64,000 nt of DNA, from positions 32,446,201 to 32,510,200 of the forward strand of contig OY821771.1 of NCBI GenBank assembly GCA_963682175.1. The letters run 5' to 3'. Position numbers and translations under genes: made by a program. Under the pieces are notes generated by a model. It was given only the letters and a program-made list of their open reading frames with translations. It was not told where the DNA came from and made no database searches. The DNA comes from Triglochin maritima (taxonomy: Eukaryota; Streptophyta; Magnoliopsida; Alismatales; Juncaginaceae). Positions 35,777 through 48,120 of the stretch are shown one piece after another; position 1 is the stretch's first letter; every line of letters begins with the position of its first letter.

Positions 35777-35784
35777 GACAAAAC

Positions 35785-36376
35785 CCATGTGGTACAAAAT
35801 ATTTTTGAGCTCGAGTGGCTCCATATATACGGATTGCCCCACTCGAGGAGTTTCTTCGTATCATGTAGTTTTGACCTTAAGTGCTAATAAAATTTGGAGC
35901 CCCTATTGCTTGCAAAGAAATAGATAGGCCGACTAAATTACATACGACAAATCGATTTGGGCGTAGTGTGAAATAACCAAACTTATTCCCCACCAACCAC
36001 AGGCAACACAAGCGAAATAAGTGGAAACAGACGTGCACACCACAATGGATAGCAGAGTAAATGGCCAGTAAAAAGTCAAAGGCTAACTAAATTTCACTAC
36101 TAGCATTTAGATACAACACAACAAAAAATTTCTTGTTTGTCCGGAGAGATGGGGGTTGTACTACCCCTCCTATACCCTAATTACAGACATGATATAGAAC
36201 CAAAAGGTGACTAAGATTTCCTGGTTGGGTCATTTAGCTTTGTATAATAATGATAATAATATTTGACCACTACACTACTACAAATTAGCTGGTATCTTCC
36301 ATTTCTTTACAAGTGTTTTGAGAACACTGCACAAAAAAAACAGTACAAACCAGCTCCTACCCTTTCTTTACACTTC
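35785..36376. other. Region downstream of KRP, probable 3' UTR at its right end
   Basis: Ordinary AT-rich sequence. The minus-strand KRP stop is at 36377, so its 3' UTR lies here. An open frame at 36263-36502 on the plus strand overlaps the KRP last exon antisense and is not credible. Confidence 0.35.
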
Positions 36377-39300
36377 TTAGGAATTCAACTCCACCCACTC
36401 AAATCTCCCTGGTATGGGGCAGTCATTTACAATGTCATAGTTGTACCTGCAAATGAGATATGCCAAAACAAGCATGCTCAGCAAACAAATCAAGTTCAGT
36501 AGTCCTGGATAGTCAAAATTACAAGTAAAAACCATATTATTTTTCTTCATGTCACTTCATTCTACTTCTCTTAATTCATGCTGATAGATTTCTTTACAAG
36601 CTGATGGTGCTTCAAAAATTCAAGCTGATGGTGCTTCAAAAATTCATGCTGATAGATTTCTTTACAAGGGTTTTTAATTACATAAAGGAGGATTAAGGAT
36701 GACATCTATACTTCTCTAGGTACAATGTAAAGGGTTGGTCGACTGCTGCAGGCACTTGGCCCTCGGGTGGTCAACCGATCCAGGTTTTTATTGGACAGGC
36801 AGGCACTTGACCCTCGGGTGGTCGGCAGACCTAACCTACTTTACGACCTCTTTCGTGTCGTTGGTCTTTGTACTTATTTTGACGATTAACATATACAGAC
36901 TTACAAGGTAAAAGAATAATTGCAGATGGATTTGTTAATTACATTAGGAAATTACTAAAAGGGAGCAGAGGCGAGAAAGATGTACTTGTCCATGAATATT
37001 TTTTGCTGGAGCTCCTCTGCACCGGCAAAGAACTCCTCAAGCTCATGAGTGGTGGGGACAATTCGGTAGGATCTACTTTGTGCTCTCTGACCACCAATGT
37101 TTGAGGTCCTACATCGAGTTGTAGATCCTGGAGTTCCACTATCTGAACCGAGTATCATACTGCATGGTGTTGATTCCCTAGCATCCCTGTAAAATATACC
37201 AAAAGTCAGAACCTTGTTAGCAAAGAATTAATTTACTGCCAATCACTAACAAATAATAAATGTGTCGAACACTCTACTTGAACATGATCAGAGCATATAC
37301 TAAGAATATGAAGTAGATACCTATTACTATAATATCGATAAAAACAAAATAATTACTGTTCATATATAATTATTATATACACTCAATGTTCATGCAGACG
37401 CGGTCGCCTTTCGCCCAGCAAAGCTGGGCTAAATGGGCGATTGCCTTGCCTAGGCGATAGCCGCTGGAGACACTCCAACGGCTACAAACTTTTTCTTTTT
37501 TTTCTTCAAAAATTACAAGTTTGCCACTACCCCAAATCCTATATAAACTCCTCCAAACATCTTCATTTTTCACACATCACTCATTCTCTTCTTTTTCATA
37601 ATTTTATTCTAATCATCAAGTTTTCGCGATTAAGTCTCCAGTCTGGTGCTTAGTTTTGAAGTTGGAAAATGAAATCTCCGATCTGGTGGTGGAGGAAACT
37701 GAAGAAGATGATGTCTACGTCGACAATCCGAACGAGAACCACTCCGACAACTCTGATGGTGATGGATGATATGATATGGTTCGCAGTTGGACATTAGATC
37801 AATGTGTCCAATGGAATTAGTTAGTTAGCTTTTAATTCTAATTTCTCTCTTATCTGCTATTGTATGAACTCTGAGTTACCTTTGTAATCGTACTATTAAG
37901 CAATAAATTGTATACCTAAGTGATTAGGTGGGTAGAGGGGGTGTCTAGTGAGGTCTTGGTCGAGGAACTAAGTGTTTTTTCGAAACCTAAACATGTATGG
38001 TATTTTTAGATAATATTTGTGCATTTTTTTCCAATTTTTCCTGATTTTTTTATCTATTTTATAAAATTTAATTGAATTAAAATTAAAAAAAAAAGACCGC
38101 CCAAACTTGAGCGGTCGCACAACCGCCTAGGCGATCACCCAGGCGACCGGACACCCCCGGTCGCCTAAGCTTTAGGGTTTATACAACCCTAGGCTCGCCT
38201 ACACGTCCCAAAACATTGTATACACTAATGAAGTAGCTAAATTAAAACACGAATAAAATTGAAAGAGGTGATGTATATGACGGAAGCATAAAGACACTCA
38301 AAGAAAAGTAGACAGCAATCAAAGAGTTTACAGAATCCATTCATTTGAAATGGAAATCTATGTTTCAGTACCATGTCCAGAATCACCCTCAGGAATTCAA
38401 ATCACATCACAATAAAAGCAAGTGAGAGAAAAAGCAGAACTCAGGCAGAAATGGAAAGGGATATCAAAAGGACTTCTATCGTCATCTTTCCCCAGAATAG
38501 CATAAGGTTGAGCCACTGATCCCACACACACAGTCCCAAAATTAAATTTTACAAAAAACAAATGACATTGAAGTTAAAAGTTTTTTTTTGGAAATAGAAA
38601 CAAAAGAGCAACAAAATTACGAGAGAAAAGCTACCCACTTTAAGTAAAACACAAACAAGTAAAAAAAGATAACACTGTGGAAAATAAAATCAGGAAAATC
38701 AGGATAGTGAAAACACAAAAGGCATTTTACAGAAAATCAGGAAAAAATGGAGAACCTAAAACAACACACGAAGAAAGAGCAAATAAATCTACACGACCAA
38801 TTTTCCCAGAAATTCCAGACTTCTTCAGGCAAAAAAAAACCCTTCAAAAACAGAATCTCACAAACCTTAAAAAAAAGACAGGCAAAAAATATTACGAAAA
38901 CAGAAATAACAAAACTTAGATGCTGAACTAAAACTGGAAAGCAACAAAATAAAATTAGAGTAAAAACTGTCGAGTACAAATAAGAAAAAAAATCTTGTTA
39001 ACCAGCATCAACATAGAAACCAAGAAACTCAAAACAAAAGCAAAACAAAATCAAGTTTTCCAGAATTTCCAAAACTCTTCACAAAATCAAGCAACACGAA
39101 ATGGGAGAAACAAATCACCAAACCCAAGCCAACAAATGCAAGAAAAACATTACTCAAAACTCCCAACACAACTTAACCAAACCCACTTCTTTGACGGTTT
39201 CAAAACACCAAATCCCAACAAAACTCCAAAACATCCCCCTCAAAACACCAAAATTTCTTGACGGAAAAAACCCCCACACTTTCCACAAACCCAAAAGTCT

Positions 39301-39829
39301 TTAGGATTCCACATCAACATTAACAATAAAAACCCAAAACTTTACTTTCTTTTTACAACAACAAAAAATGCATTTTTGTTGATCCACGACACCAAAAACA
39401 AGAAGATAATAAACTCCACCCAAACAAAAATATTGAACAACAAAACACCCAAAATACCCCCCGAAAATCGAAATTCAAAACCCTCACCCTCCAAACCACA
39501 AAAGTATTCTTTCACTTAAAAAAAACCTACACCAATTTTTTTTTGCAAAAAAAACAAAATTCTCGAAAAAATATTTCCAACCAAAACCCAAAAAAAAAAG
39601 AGTCTGACCTTTCGCAGGAATCCGAGGCCTCATCTCGGACCTCCTCCCTAATCCTCCCAGAGGCCTTCCCAGGACTGGGCTTCTCGAGCCTCCGGCTCCT
39701 GAGCTGCAGGTAGTCGAGGTCGGCGTGTTCCTGGCGCTGGAGGGCGAGGGACCGAGCCCGGGTCCGGACGCCAAGGTGGGCGTCGGTGACCTCGCCGGAG
39801 GGCTTGGCCTTGCGGAGGAGCTTGCCCAT
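36377..39829 (-). CDS. KRP: KRP/ICK cyclin-dependent kinase inhibitor (Kip-related protein)
   Basis: Exons recognised on the minus strand are 39609-39829, 36986-37186 and 36377-36446. Junctions are GT-AG and both introns are phase 2, so joining them keeps the frame and gives 163 residues. The N terminus MGKLLRKAKPSGE is followed by the KRP motifs GVRTRARSLALQR and YLQLRSRRLEKP. The middle has RESTPCSMI. The C terminus is the CDK/cyclin-binding domain: PTTHELEEFFAGAEELQQ, then KYNYDIVNDCPIPGRFEW, with the last exon starting inside the KYN motif. KRPs inhibit CDKA-cyclin D complexes in the nucleus and restrain the G1/S transition. The protein is shorter than most KRPs (about 190-290 residues). 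The acidic region usually between RLEKP and RESTPC is nearly absent, so a small middle exon in the 2.4-kb first intron may have been missed. KRP subtype not assigned. Confidence 0.9.
36576..36667 (+). repeat. Direct duplication in KRP intron 2
   Basis: GATAGATTTCTTTACAAG appears twice (36585-36602 and 36651-36668), bracketing two copies of CTGATGGTGCTTCAAAAATT. This looks like a local slippage duplication. A lone GGTCGAC-containing stretch follows at 36736-36840. Confidence 0.8.
37384..38218. mobile_element. hAT non-autonomous element in KRP intron 1, 835 bp
   Basis: The flanks are TATACACT on both sides (37376-37383, 38219-38226), an 8-bp duplication. The ends are imperfectly inverted: CAATGTTCATGCAGACG and the complement of CGTCCCAAAACATTG. 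Subterminal GGTCGCC/GCCTAGGCG words are inverted at both ends. A small plus-strand stretch (37669-37770) reads EDDVYVDNPNENHSDNSDG, resembling an acidic hAT transposase C terminus, so it may be an internal-deletion derivative. Confidence 0.85.
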
Positions 39830-40320
39830 GGAAAAAGTGGGGATCCCAATGGAGGGGGGGAGAGACGGGTGGAGTCAGAGCTGAGTTAGTGAATGACTAC
39901 TGTCAATACTCTTCTTCTTTTTCGAGTCGGTTGTGGTCTCAATTAAGGATTCGTGTTTTAAAGATGTGATTAGTTTCTCTCCCCCCCTCCATTGGGATCT
40001 CTCAAAGTTATTTTTTAATTTTTGGAATGATATTCGGTGGTTTGGAAAACTTAAAAAGAAGATATTAAAAATCAGTTATTTATATTTGTTAAATAATATT
40101 TTATTGATATGTATATATTTTTATATAATTAGAATTAATTTCTGGGAATTAAAATAAATGAAAATAATTAATGAAAATTGGTAAAATAAATCAATTAAAT
40201 TAAGTATACTAATACAAAATTAGTAAAAAATCCCTAAGTCCAAAATATTTTGCGTTTGATTTCTCGGACGCTCGACTAACCCCCCGAAGTGAAAATCATA
40301 AGTATAAGCCAATTGTAACC
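39830..40320. other. KRP 5' flank
   Basis: Presumed leader and promoter of KRP on the minus strand near 39830-39920, then AT-rich sequence. The CCCAATGGAGGG-type words at 39846-39860 recur inverted at 39985-39995. No gene or defined element was found. Confidence 0.35.
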
Positions 40321-40324
40321 CGAA

Positions 40325-40445
40325 CAGAGAAGATTCGTCCGACAACACATGAAACGTGAACAATGAAGATTCATCCGACAACGCATTAAACGTGAACAGT
40401 GAAGATTCGTCCGACAACGCATGAAACTCGACCAGTGAAGATTCA
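40325..40445 (+). repeat. Tandem repeat, unit about 40 bp
   Basis: Three units containing GAAGATTCGTCCGACAACGC and then ATGAAACGTGAACAGT. A second, shorter cluster lies at 40888-40970, between the two copies of the Harbinger fragment. Confidence 0.85.
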
Positions 40446-41630
40446 TTTTACAACCTTCTACGGTCTAGATTCAACCCACAAAGATGGACGTTCTTGATCT
40501 AACCCTGCCCCATATAAGAATTAATGTTACAAATAGGAGGTTGGGCGTAAAAAGAACCTTAAACCGCAAGGCCTCCTCAAACCCCAAGTCTCAAGTATGA
40601 CATGTGACAATTCTTCTAACTCCAAGTCCTCCTCTTCATCATCCGATGAACTAGATGTGGTAATAGACCAAGCAACCAACGTAGTTGTCGAGTACCTCTC
40701 CTCTTACCTCAATACGCAACCTCCACGTAGGAGGAATAGACGAACTTCTAACCCAAATAGAGATTAGACGGTTGGTTATAATCGTATAATTGCAGAATAC
40801 TTTAATGACAATCTGGTGTATTGTGATCGTATTTTCAGAAGAAGGTTTCGCATGTGGAAGAATGTCTTCTTCAAATTGTAAACACACTTGAAACCTTCGT
40901 CTGACAACGTATGAAACGTGAACAGTAAAGATTCATCCGACAATGCATGAAACGCGACCAATGAAGATTCATCTAAATTCGACCGACAATGATGAACGTT
41001 CTCGATCTAACCCTGCCCCATATAGGAATTAATGTTACAAATAGGAGGTTAGGCGTAAAAGGTACCTTAAACTGCAAGGCCTCCTCAAACCCCAAGTCTC
41101 AAGTATGGCCAATGACAATTCTTCTAACTCCAAGTCCTGCTCTTCATCATCTGATGCCTTAGATAAGGCAATAGACTAAGCAATTGACGTAATTGTTGAG
41201 TACCTCTCCTCTTACCTCAATACGCAACCTCCACGTAGGAGGAATAGACGAACTTCTAACCCAGATAGAGATCAGACAGTTGGTTATAATCGTCTAATTG
41301 CAGAATACTTTAATGATGATCCCGTGTATTGTGATCGTATTTTCAAAAGAAGGTTTTGAATGAGGAAGAATGTCTTCCTTCGAATTGTAAACACGCTCGA
41401 GGCTACCGATGTCTTCTTCCAGCAACGACCAGATGCTGTGGGTCGACTTAGTATATTAGGTATCCAAAAATGTACTGCAACGCTCCAGATTAACAACATA
41501 TAGCATAGCGACAGACGAGGTGGACGACTACTTACGTCCCAACAAAGCAACAACAAGAAACTCCAAAAGTTCTGTGAAGGTGTCATTAGCAATTTCGGTG
41601 CTGAATATCTACGAACGCCTACTCTAGCGG
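40446..41630 (+). pseudogene. PIF/Harbinger transposase N-terminal fragment, tandemly duplicated
   Basis: Two direct copies about 508 bp apart (start words at 40593 and 41101) read SSNSKS, then YLSSYLNTQPPRRRNRRTSN, followed by GYNR.IAEYF and YCDRIF.RRF. Only the second copy continues into FLRIVNTLEATDVFFQQRPD and QKCTATLQ, then FCEGVISNFGAEYLR. These are Harbinger/HARBI1-like transposase motifs upstream of the DDE nuclease. In-frame stops occur in both copies, and no DDE region follows because LTR B begins at 41631. It is non-functional. Confidence 0.78.
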
Positions 41631-42155
41631 TGAAAGGATTGTGTTCTAAAAGTTTTACTTTTATATGTCTTTTATTATGAATTGAATGTATTGAACTTTT
41701 GTTCCTCGATTAATGTATTCGTCTTTTGGAATAGTCAAGGAAGGGACTCTTGGTCCTTAACCGTAGAGCTCTAAAAGATAATGGTTAACATAAATCAAAA
41801 GTAATTCACAATCATGGTGATTAACATGGAACATTAATCACCGAGATAAGATTGTGATGTTGGTTAAGAGATATATTGTAACTCTAGAAATATTTAACAA
41901 CATGAGTATATGAAATGGAAAATGTTTCTTTCATATATTGAATTGACCTAACAAATGAAAAATTATGGAATTCTATTTGTGTCATTAATGTTTCATTGTG
42001 TCTTTTCACATAAGGAGTGTATGATTTGATTATTATGAAAAACTATCAATGAGTATATTGATAAATGTATTAGTTGGTTATACATGACTTGTGCCGGTAA
42101 AGATGATATGTCAAAAGATTATCATTACTCCTCTTGACGAGTTATGATATTGCTA
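41631..42155 (+). mobile_element. LTR family B, 5' part, cut by the CACTA element
   Basis: It starts TGAAAGGATTGTGTTC and aligns by eye with 43619-44175 of the TSD-defined solo LTR B. It ends abruptly after GTTATGATATTG where the CACTA terminus begins. The 3' part would be expected beyond the right end of the window if the CACTA inserted here. Confidence 0.75.
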
Positions 42156-42164
42156 CATTGCTGG

Positions 42165-42592
42165 AAAAAAAGGCTACGATGTCGGATATTAAGAGGGAAC
42201 AACGTCGGGTTGACTGCTCTCCATGACAGACGTGGTACGTGAGAGACGTTATAAAGGTGTATCCTTTAACATCGGTCGTTACAACCGACGTGGTAGTATG
42301 CTCTATAATGTCAGTCATAGTTTTAACCGCAACTGACGTGATAAATCGACGCGCAAGTGGGCTCCTCAATATCCTACCACGTCGGTCATCTTATACGACC
42401 AATGTGGTAGAGTCTTTAATAAAATAATAAAAAAAACCCAACAATGTCGGTTGTTTTATAGAACCGACGTGGTAGCAAGGCATCTATAGCGTCAGGCTTT
42501 TTATATGTCCGACGTGGTAGGGTTGTTAAAATAATAAAAAAAGAAATATCCTACAACGTCGGTGCTGCATAAAGACCGACGTTGTAGGATAT
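42165..42592. repeat. CACTA subterminal palindromic repeats, left
   Basis: About eight units of 45-60 bp, each with CNACGTCGGT, a 10-20 bp spacer, then ACCGACGTGGTAG, forming hairpins. Decayed forms show CpG-type changes. Such motifs are usual binding sites for the element-encoded TNPA-like protein. Confidence 0.85.
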
Positions 42593-42593
42593 T

Positions 42594-42893
42594 TCTTTTA
42601 ATATGTTTAATTTTATTATTTGTTTGATACCTTTATTTCAGACTCAAACCCTGCATTATCAATCAACCATTTATATTTATCAAACAAGTAATTCACAACA
42701 TTCATATCTATAACAACATTCATATCAAACATACAAATCTACCAACAGACAAATTCACAACATTCGTATCCATCAAACAAGTAATTAATTCTCACAACAT
42801 TTATATTCAGTCCTGCAATAACAAAATCATATCTATCAAATGCACAACATTCGTATCAACATACAATGAACCTACAATTTTACGTTTTCGTTT
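42594..42893. other. CACTA non-coding region between subterminal repeats and TNP2
   Basis: AT-rich, with repeated TCACAACATTCATATC-like words (42690-42860). It is the presumed 3' UTR of TNP2. No gene seen. Confidence 0.4.
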
Positions 42894-45262
42894 TCATTTT
42901 TTGCTCATAAGATACTCGATACATATTCTTTGATGAAGATCATCTCGGATAATTAAGTTGTCAACAGTTCTGCCATCATCGAGCGATTTAAGTTCAGGTA
43001 CTTGTGCAAACGGGGGAATTTCTCCAATCTCATTAACATTTTCTTCAGCCACAATTTGTCGTTTTCCTTCTAAAACTACCGACCATTCATTAGCACACGA
43101 ATCTTTTACATAAAATATTTATTTTGCTTGAGATGCCCGAATGAAAGGATCTTCCTTAAAACCTTCTTTTTTAAGGTTAACCAAAGTAAACCCCAAATCC
43201 TCGACTTGAAGACCGTTCTTAGTTCACTCACTTGCATTTAAATACCGCAACATTGAATTTAGTAAATTTCAGCTCTCATATTTCTTCAATCTGACCATAA
43301 TAAGACATATTGGCATATATGAGATTTCTATCTTTCGAACTAGATATGTGCAACGATTCAGCTACCAAAGTGACCCCACTATTCTGTATTGTGCTTTTCT
43401 CGTCTTCCATTTTGGTATAGAAAGAAAAACCATTGATATCATAATCATTATAAGATGTCACTATAGGATTTGGTTTATATGCCAATCACTTCAAATTTTC
43501 AGAAACTTTTCGGTTGTACACAGTTTCCCTGAACCAAATCAACAAAAGCCTTATTGTGAGCATTAATTACTTGTTGATCAGTCCAAGAAGGATGTTTTCC
43601 CCTCACTATGGTTATGTGTGAAAGGAATGTGTTATAAAATTTTACTTTTTAATGTCAATTATTGTGAATTGGATGTGCAAATATTTTGTTCCTTGATCAT
43701 TGTATTCGTCTTTTGGAAGTGTTAAGGAAAATGCTCTTGGTCCTTAACCGTAGAGCTCTAAAAGATAATGGTTTACATAAATCAAAAGTTAATTCACAAT
43801 CATGGTAATTGACATGGAACATTAATTACCGAGATAATATTGTCGTCTTGGTAAAAGAGTATTATAGCTCTACAAATATTTAACGACACGAGTATATAAA
43901 AGAGAAAAATGATTAATTTTATATATTGAATAGACCTAGCAAATGAAACATTATAGAATTTTGTTTGTGTCATTAATGTTTCATTGCGTCTTTGAATCCT
44001 AAGATATGAGACCTATATTTTTTCACATAATGAGTGTATGATTTGATTATTATTAAAAACTATAAATGAGTATAGTGATAATGGTATTAGTTAGTTATAC
44101 ATGACTTGTGCCGAAAAAGATGATATGTCAAAATATTATCATTGCCCCTCTTGACTTGAGTTATGATATTGATGTGCCCCTTGATAAAGCGAAATGATAA
44201 TGTGCACAATGTAACTTGTGTATAGTTATATGTTTATAATTAGCTTGAGAGATCAAGAAATGAATATATAATACAAAGATGACATATTTCTACTATGTAT
44301 AATTTTCGCAATATCATGAGGCAAGAGATAGACACAAGTGATATTTTACATATCACTAAGTGAATCGTGTTTAGTTCGATTGAGCAAAACATCTTTGTTA
44401 TTTTAGTAACTATAATGTGTAGCTAGATACCGCTTATAGTTTATGATATAAAATGTTTTATATCATTGCCAACACAACTTAGATCCTCCTATAGGTCACA
44501 CAACAAAATTAGAAAACAATAAATATGATTTTATATTTTATATGATGTATTAAGTTTCATGTGTTATGAAATAATATACATGTGATAAAATAATAAAATC
44601 AATATGTCGTAAAAAAGTCATGGTTAGAATAATATATAAATTCATAAGAGATGTATATATATTATGGGGTATATTGTTTTGACATTATATATGATAATAT
44701 ATTACATGATATAATGTGATCTACAACATTATAACGTATGAATTTGCTAAAACCCCAAAGTCCAAATTTTGTTGGATATTAATCCAAAATTTGGTGGAGT
44801 CAAAAACCATAAGAAATGGTTCAACCGTTTGACCATGTTTTTGTAGGATCGTGTGGGTTATAGGTCCACAATTAAGGCTAATTAACAAATATAATCCTAA
44901 ACACACTCTACTTGCAAGTCAAAAGGTGATGCAGCGGAATTTAAAACAAATACAAGCAAGTAGGGAATAAATGAGTAAACCACAATCACACGGGGATTTT
45001 ATAGAGGTTCGGCACCCCACCCGGGTCCTAGTCCTCTCTTGTAAGCTCCGCTCGACTCAGCGAGCTCCGCCTACGTCTTCACTAACCACTCCCCGTTCCG
45101 GGCCGGGAGAGAACGCCTTTTACAAAACAAACTCCGCGAACAACCTCGCGAGCTTGACTTTCTTCTCTGACAATCCGAGAGGAATACTTCGGGCTTTCAC
45201 CGAAGTCCTTGCTTCTATTACAACAGAGAACTTGAGTGGAATACACTCTCTAACTTGAGCAC

Positions 45263-46442
45263 TGATGCATTGCATACATTGCATCATATGTCTTTCATTT
45301 AGATTACTTTTATATCAATAAATGCTACTAAGGTATGTGTTTAGTCGTATTTACAGAATACAGGGACCTGAATGCAAATTACCCACATTCCGAGCATAAA
45401 CGCGTGCAAAAGATTCATTGCTATCATAAAGACCGAGTTCAAGTTTATCGGGTTCCAAATGGAAATGAATCCAAGCATAAAAGCATTCAAGGAGCTAATC
45501 ACAAAAAGGTCAAGGGCTTAATTGCAAAATGCCAAGGACCTGATTGCAAAAGAAAAGGATCAAGTTATTTTGTTGGAAAAGTCAAAAAGAAAAGTCAAAA
45601 ATAAATCCCCAACAATGGAAGGAATTAATCCGGAGCTCAAGACAATGGAAACAAATCATCCAGACGCGCAAATAAAGATCAAATCATACCATAAACGCAC
45701 CACGAAAATCCGGACGCGATACTTCCAACCTATGCGGCGTTTTAGCCGCATATTGCATGGACCAGGCGGCGAATTCGCCGCACCCTTGAGGATCCGTGTG
45801 CTCCAATTTTGTCCAGTGTTGTGGTGACGCGTGTACTATCCTTTTATGTATTGGTATCCCCTGTATCGGCTATAAATAGCCATGTAGGACGAATGTAACA
45901 CATCTTTGAACCTTTGGTCTTGGATCATTAGTAATAAAATTCTGTTCTTTTAATTCTTGTTTTTATTTTATTTTAATGTCTCTAGGATCCCTTCTTCTTC
46001 CTCCCTCCATGAGTTTCTAACTCTCTCCAAAGGGTGGAGGTGATGGAATTAGGGATAGAGAAGATGAATGCATGTTATTGTTTTAAGTTCGTGATTAGTA
46101 TATTTTGATTACTTGAGTTTATGTTAAATCATTTATCTTGTAATGCTTCATAACTAACATGATTTATTTCAAGTTTCTCCATTCTCCAATCTGAACCTAA
46201 GTCTAGACCTCCACCCGACGGAATTCTCCATCTTTATTCTTGTTTTTAGTTTTTAATTGTTCTTGTTTCTTGCTTTAGATAATTAAACCAAAAATACCAA
46301 AAACCCAACTTATTTCTTCTCCCTTCTTCCCCTCAATCGAAAATAACATTAACAACGAAATCTCTCCCTCCTTGTGTTCGACCCGTACTTGCCACGTCTT
46401 CATAGACGCCGTGCACTTGCGGTATAAATTTAATTCTCATCA
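45263..46442 (+). mobile_element. Solo LTR of a gypsy-like element inside the family A LTR
   Basis: It starts TGATGCATTGC and ends TTCTCATCA, with AGCAC on both sides (45258-45262, 46443-46447). The intact LTR at 49815-51284 lacks it, which confirms the boundaries. The 3' end with GTTCGACCCGTACTTGCC and the absence of coding sequence suggest a Tat/Athila-type gypsy LTR, but orientation and family are inferred. Confidence 0.85.
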
Positions 46443-46682
46443 AGCACACTTGAGAAAGATTGGAATTGAGACTAAAGTGTGGAAATTGGAGGTTTGGAGG
46501 TTTGGAGTGTTTGGGATTCTCTCTAATGTTTGGGACAAGTTTGTAGTGGGAGAGTTGTGTTAAAATGTGTTTTACAACTCTATTTATAAGCCTTAGAGAG
46601 AATAGAGCCGTTGGGATAGATTGGGTGTGAGTTGATGTGTGATTACACAAAACCGAAACTGCAGGACCCAATTCTGGATGAA

Positions 46683-47145
46683 TTCGGTCGACCGGATCAG
46701 TCTGAACGGTCGACCGTTAGGCAGTTTTGAACTAAGTTCGGTCGACCGGTTAAGCAACGGTCGACCGCCCAACGCTACGACTTAGGTACACTTAAGTGAT
46801 CGGTCGAACATATAAAGGGCAACGGTCGACCGATTTGTACCAGGCACTTTGGGGTTGACAAACAATGATGTATTCGGTCCAGGAGATTTCGGTTTGTCAA
46901 GAGATGAACAAACGGTCGACCGATCATGGTCCTCGGTCGACCGATACATGAAATGTATTTGGGGTATTTTTGGTTTAATACGAATACGACCGTTGGGTAT
47001 ATACGACAAAAATAACGGTCGGAAAATTAAGTTCAAACGGTCGACCGAAAGAGATGGTGCTGTCGACCGAAACCAGACAGGGAAACACAAACAGAATACT
47101 TGATCATCCGGTCGACCGAACGGCCTGTTGCGGTCGACCGAATGT
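46683..47145. repeat. CGGTCGACCG palindrome island 6 (3' LTR A)
   Basis: About twelve copies, e.g. at 46685, 46709, 46740, 46759, 46823, 46915 and 47039. Compared with the 5' LTR, a segment bounded by palindromes is missing at 46877. Confidence 0.88.
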
Positions 47146-47517
47146 GGGCACACAGTTAGGGTTCAGGTTTAGTGTTTTCCGATCTAAGTTTGGGTGATCT
47201 ATTGAAGTCCAAATTATGTGAAATTTCGTGTGTGACTTCTATGAGGAACCTAGTGTGTGTTTAAGTTGATTTTAGCTCAAGTATGCTCAAAATACACAAG
47301 TTCCTAAATACTCAAAGAAATACAAAATACATGTCTTCAAATGAGCTTGATTACATGTCTTGACTTGTTTTTCTTTCTTCCTTGAGTCTTGATCACCTGT
47401 AGAGGTTAGCACAAAGCAATATATATGCAATGCAATATGTGTGCTACTCTACATTATTATAATTAAGATTAGGTTGATTAAATCATCAAAACATAGATTA
47501 AGGCCAAAAAGCCAACA

Positions 47518-47533
47518 ATCTCCCCCTTTTGAT
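47518..47533 (-). promoter_or_regulatory. Polypurine tract of the gag-only element
   Basis: The minus strand reads ATCAAAAGGGGGAGAT immediately before the 3' LTR start TGTTGG. This is the expected site for plus-strand DNA priming and typical of copia elements. Confidence 0.85.
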
Positions 47534-48120
47534 GATGGCAACCTATATCTTAACTATATCTTAATACATGGAATTTTTATAAGTAAACTATGCATATAAA
47601 TGCTCCCCCTATGAATGTGCATAGTTTTTTTTTCAATTTTGTACCAAATTCCAAGTTACCCCCTTATTAATCTCTCCCCCTTTGACATCCATAAAAAAAT
47701 TGATATTACTAAAAACAAAGATTATACAATTGAAGGTCAATGTGGATGTCTTGTAATGAAGTTGCTCCCCCTAAATTTTGCACTTCATTAGTCTAAGAAA
47801 ATGATATTCAATAAGCTCCCCCTATCAATAAGGTTATATGGAAACTAAGAGTATGATTCAAGTTAAGTTCATTTAAGTTTCTACTCAAGCCTTATTCTAA
47901 CATCCATTCAAAATTTGACATTTATAATCAATGGATGTGAAATATGATTTGCAATGAATAGGGTTAATGATATGTCAATTAAGCATATAAAACCTAGACT
48001 AGAACCAATTTTATCGAAAATTTAGAGGATATGAAATTATACCAACTTGAAGCTTGAATTGGTTCTACCTTTCATTTGGTGATGCAATCGGATTTGAATT
48101 TAACTTTTAAGCTCGCCCGG

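Larger units (their letters stand above)
44842..47517 (-). repeat. 3' LTR of the gag-only element, interrupted by a solo LTR
   Basis: Excluding the insertion 45263-46442 and one AGCAC duplication, the LTR is about 1,491 bp. It matches 49815-51284 closely. A TATA box (TATAAATAG on the minus strand) lies at 46579-46589. Confidence 0.9.

Noticed and set aside
38340..38400. Candidate middle exon of KRP on the minus strand
   Set aside because: It has an acceptor-like AG and some KRP-like residues in one frame, but the phase does not fit exon 1 and no GT donor follows in a compatible position.
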